Source: JAGLQA01 sp023135565 (GTDB taxonomy: Bacteria > Acidobacteriota > Aminicenantia > UBA2199). Taken from it: 14,723 nucleotides of DNA. The notes under the pieces were generated by a model. It did no database searches. It saw only the letters and a list, made by a program, of their open reading frames with translations, and was not told where the DNA came from. Location: assembly GCA_030639305.1 (NCBI GenBank), contig DAOWCY010000178.1:1-14723 (forward strand), in the 5' to 3' direction. Shown piece after piece: positions 13,765 through 14,723 of this stretch (within the stretch, counting starts at the first letter, position 1; the number at the start of each line of letters is the position of its first letter). Position numbers and translations under genes: made by a program.

Positions 13765-14723
13765 GATAACCGAAACAACCCCACAAGAGTTAGCTAAGAA
13801 AGACCGGGCAGTTGTTATTGCCCCGGCGGGTTGTGGGAAAACTGAATTAATAGCCAGGGCGGTTGGTTGTAATGAAGATGGAAGGCAGCTAATTTTAACC
13901 CACACACATGCAGGTGTTAAATCTCTTTTAGACAGGCTAAGAAAAATTGGAGTTCCTTCAAAGCGGTTTATTATAGACACAATAGCGGGTTTTGCTTTAA
14001 AATATGCGATTTCATTTCCGGGAACTTCCGGTATTGTCGAATTCCCCACATCAAATCAAGACTGGAATGAAGCATACAAGGGTGCTGCGAAAATTATTTC
14101 ATTTCTCTGGGGGGAAAAAATTTTGCTATCCTCTTACACCGGCTTATATGTAGATGAATACCAGGATTGCACTACGTCCCAACATGAACTTATTTTAGGT
14201 ATTGCGAATTCACTTCCTTGTAGGATACTTGGTGACCCGCTCCAGGGAATTTTTGATTTTGGAGGCGATATTGTAGATTGGAATAAAAAAAACTTTCCAA
14301 ATTTTAATAGGCTACCGAATCTTAAAACTCCCTGGCGATGGAAAAATAAAAACGAAGCTTTAGGTAATTGGCTATTCAAGATAAGGAAACACCTCAATCA
14401 CGGTCAACAGATCGATCTACGAATTGATCTTCCTCCGGGTGTTAGATGGTGCCCCCAAAATCCGGATAACCAATGGAAAGCATGCGCGAAATTTTTTGAC
14501 GAAAAAAATGACTCTATTGTTGCTATGCACAAAATGCCAAACAAGGCTCATTTTTTTGCAAAAAATCTAAAGGGAATGTTTTCATCCATGGAGGAAATGG
14601 AATGTAAAGACTTGCTTAAATGGTCGGATAAAATTGAAAATAGTACAGAAATAAAAAGATTATCAAATATCAGACAATTCCAGCCTTATTTCAGGTCAGC
14701 TCCATCGGGGCGATTCCAGGTCA
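13757..14723 (+). CDS. UvrD-like superfamily 1 helicase, GajB-like (partial, runs off window)
   Basis: ATG 13757 overlaps the OLD gene stop by eight bases. The frame stays open to the window edge (322 full codons), so the C-terminal part is missing. Motifs seen: Walker A APAGCGKT (22-29) near the N-terminus with PQELAKKD before it as a short Q-like motif; motif Ia ILTHTHAGV; Walker B YVDEYQD (D133, E134); motif III GDPLQGIFDF; and TPWRWK, a Superfamily 1 motif IV-like Arg. The domain 1A is compact, as in GajB and other minimal UvrD-like proteins. In Gabija, GajB senses or unwinds DNA ends and works with GajA. Gene order (OLD nuclease then helicase) is as in Gabija. Final gene length and any further cassette genes cannot be seen. 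Confidence 0.85.
   Translation, partial: MSEITETTPQELAKKDRAVVIAPAGCGKTELIARAVGCNEDGRQLILTHTHAGVKSLLDRLRKIGVPSKRFIIDTIAGFALKYAISFPGTSGIVEFPTSNQDWNEAYKGAAKIISFLWGEKILLSSYTGLYVDEYQDCTTSQHELILGIANSLPCRILGDPLQGIFDFGGDIVDWNKKNFPNFNRLPNLKTPWRWKNKNEALGNWLFKIRKHLNHGQQIDLRIDLPPGVRWCPQNPDNQWKACAKFFDEKNDSIVAMHKMPNKAHFFAKNLKGMFSSMEEMECKDLLKWSDKIENSTEIKRLSNIRQFQPYFRSAPSGRFQV

Noticed and set aside
13420..14049. 209-aa minus-strand open frame across the end of the OLD gene and start of the helicase
   Set aside because: It is antisense to two genes with clear motifs and has no recognisable motif of its own.

Overview
The window looks like chromosomal DNA of a Gram-negative bacterium with moderate G+C content. 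There are four exported or membrane proteins, a periplasmic YfiR-like protein and a pair of exported M16 peptidases. No rRNA, tRNA or housekeeping gene is present to fix the lineage. Non-coding structured repeats inserted in and between genes suggest an uncultivated or environmental organism, but that is inference.

Left end (1-1270): a decayed minus-strand reading frame (1-276), possibly a transposase tail, then a plus-strand PAP2-type phosphatase/lipid phosphatase (414-1268). The 458-base gap after it (1269-1726) holds two diverged copies of a hairpin repeat (1310-1372 and 1644-1707), a good sigma70-type promoter (1443-1471) and a small ORF (1556-1702). Together these form a long leader for the next operon.

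Signal-transduction operon (1727-6771, plus strand): Rcp1/CheY-like receiver 1, REC-PAS-HisKA-HATPase-REC hybrid kinase, paralogous receiver 2, periplasmic YfiR/DUF4154 protein, and a CHASE8-HAMP histidine kinase. The last two resemble the YfiR-YfiN pair, but the GGDEF output is replaced by a kinase. A likely circuit is: YfiR gates the CHASE8 kinase in the periplasm, and phosphoryl groups pass to one or both stand-alone receivers and the hybrid kinase. A small minus-strand antitoxin-like gene (6658-6978) converges on and overlaps the end of this operon.

M16 region (7063-10090, minus strand): an active-site-bearing M16 zinc peptidase and a non-catalytic M16 partner. Both have been invaded by structured repeats. 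A heptamer/hairpin element splits the catalytic gene and changes its frame. A roughly 165-base nested palindromic element has become the 5' coding region of the partner gene.

Defence-like cassette (10216-14723, plus strand, running off the right edge): promoter, 56-aa small protein, a papain-like cysteine-protease candidate, an OLD-family ATPase-TOPRIM nuclease (GajA-like) and a UvrD-like helicase (GajB-like). Genes are 2 bases apart or overlapping, so they are almost certainly co-transcribed. The last two resemble a Gabija anti-phage system. The upstream protease-like gene and small ORF are not part of the standard two-gene Gabija system, and this is the most interesting part of the window.
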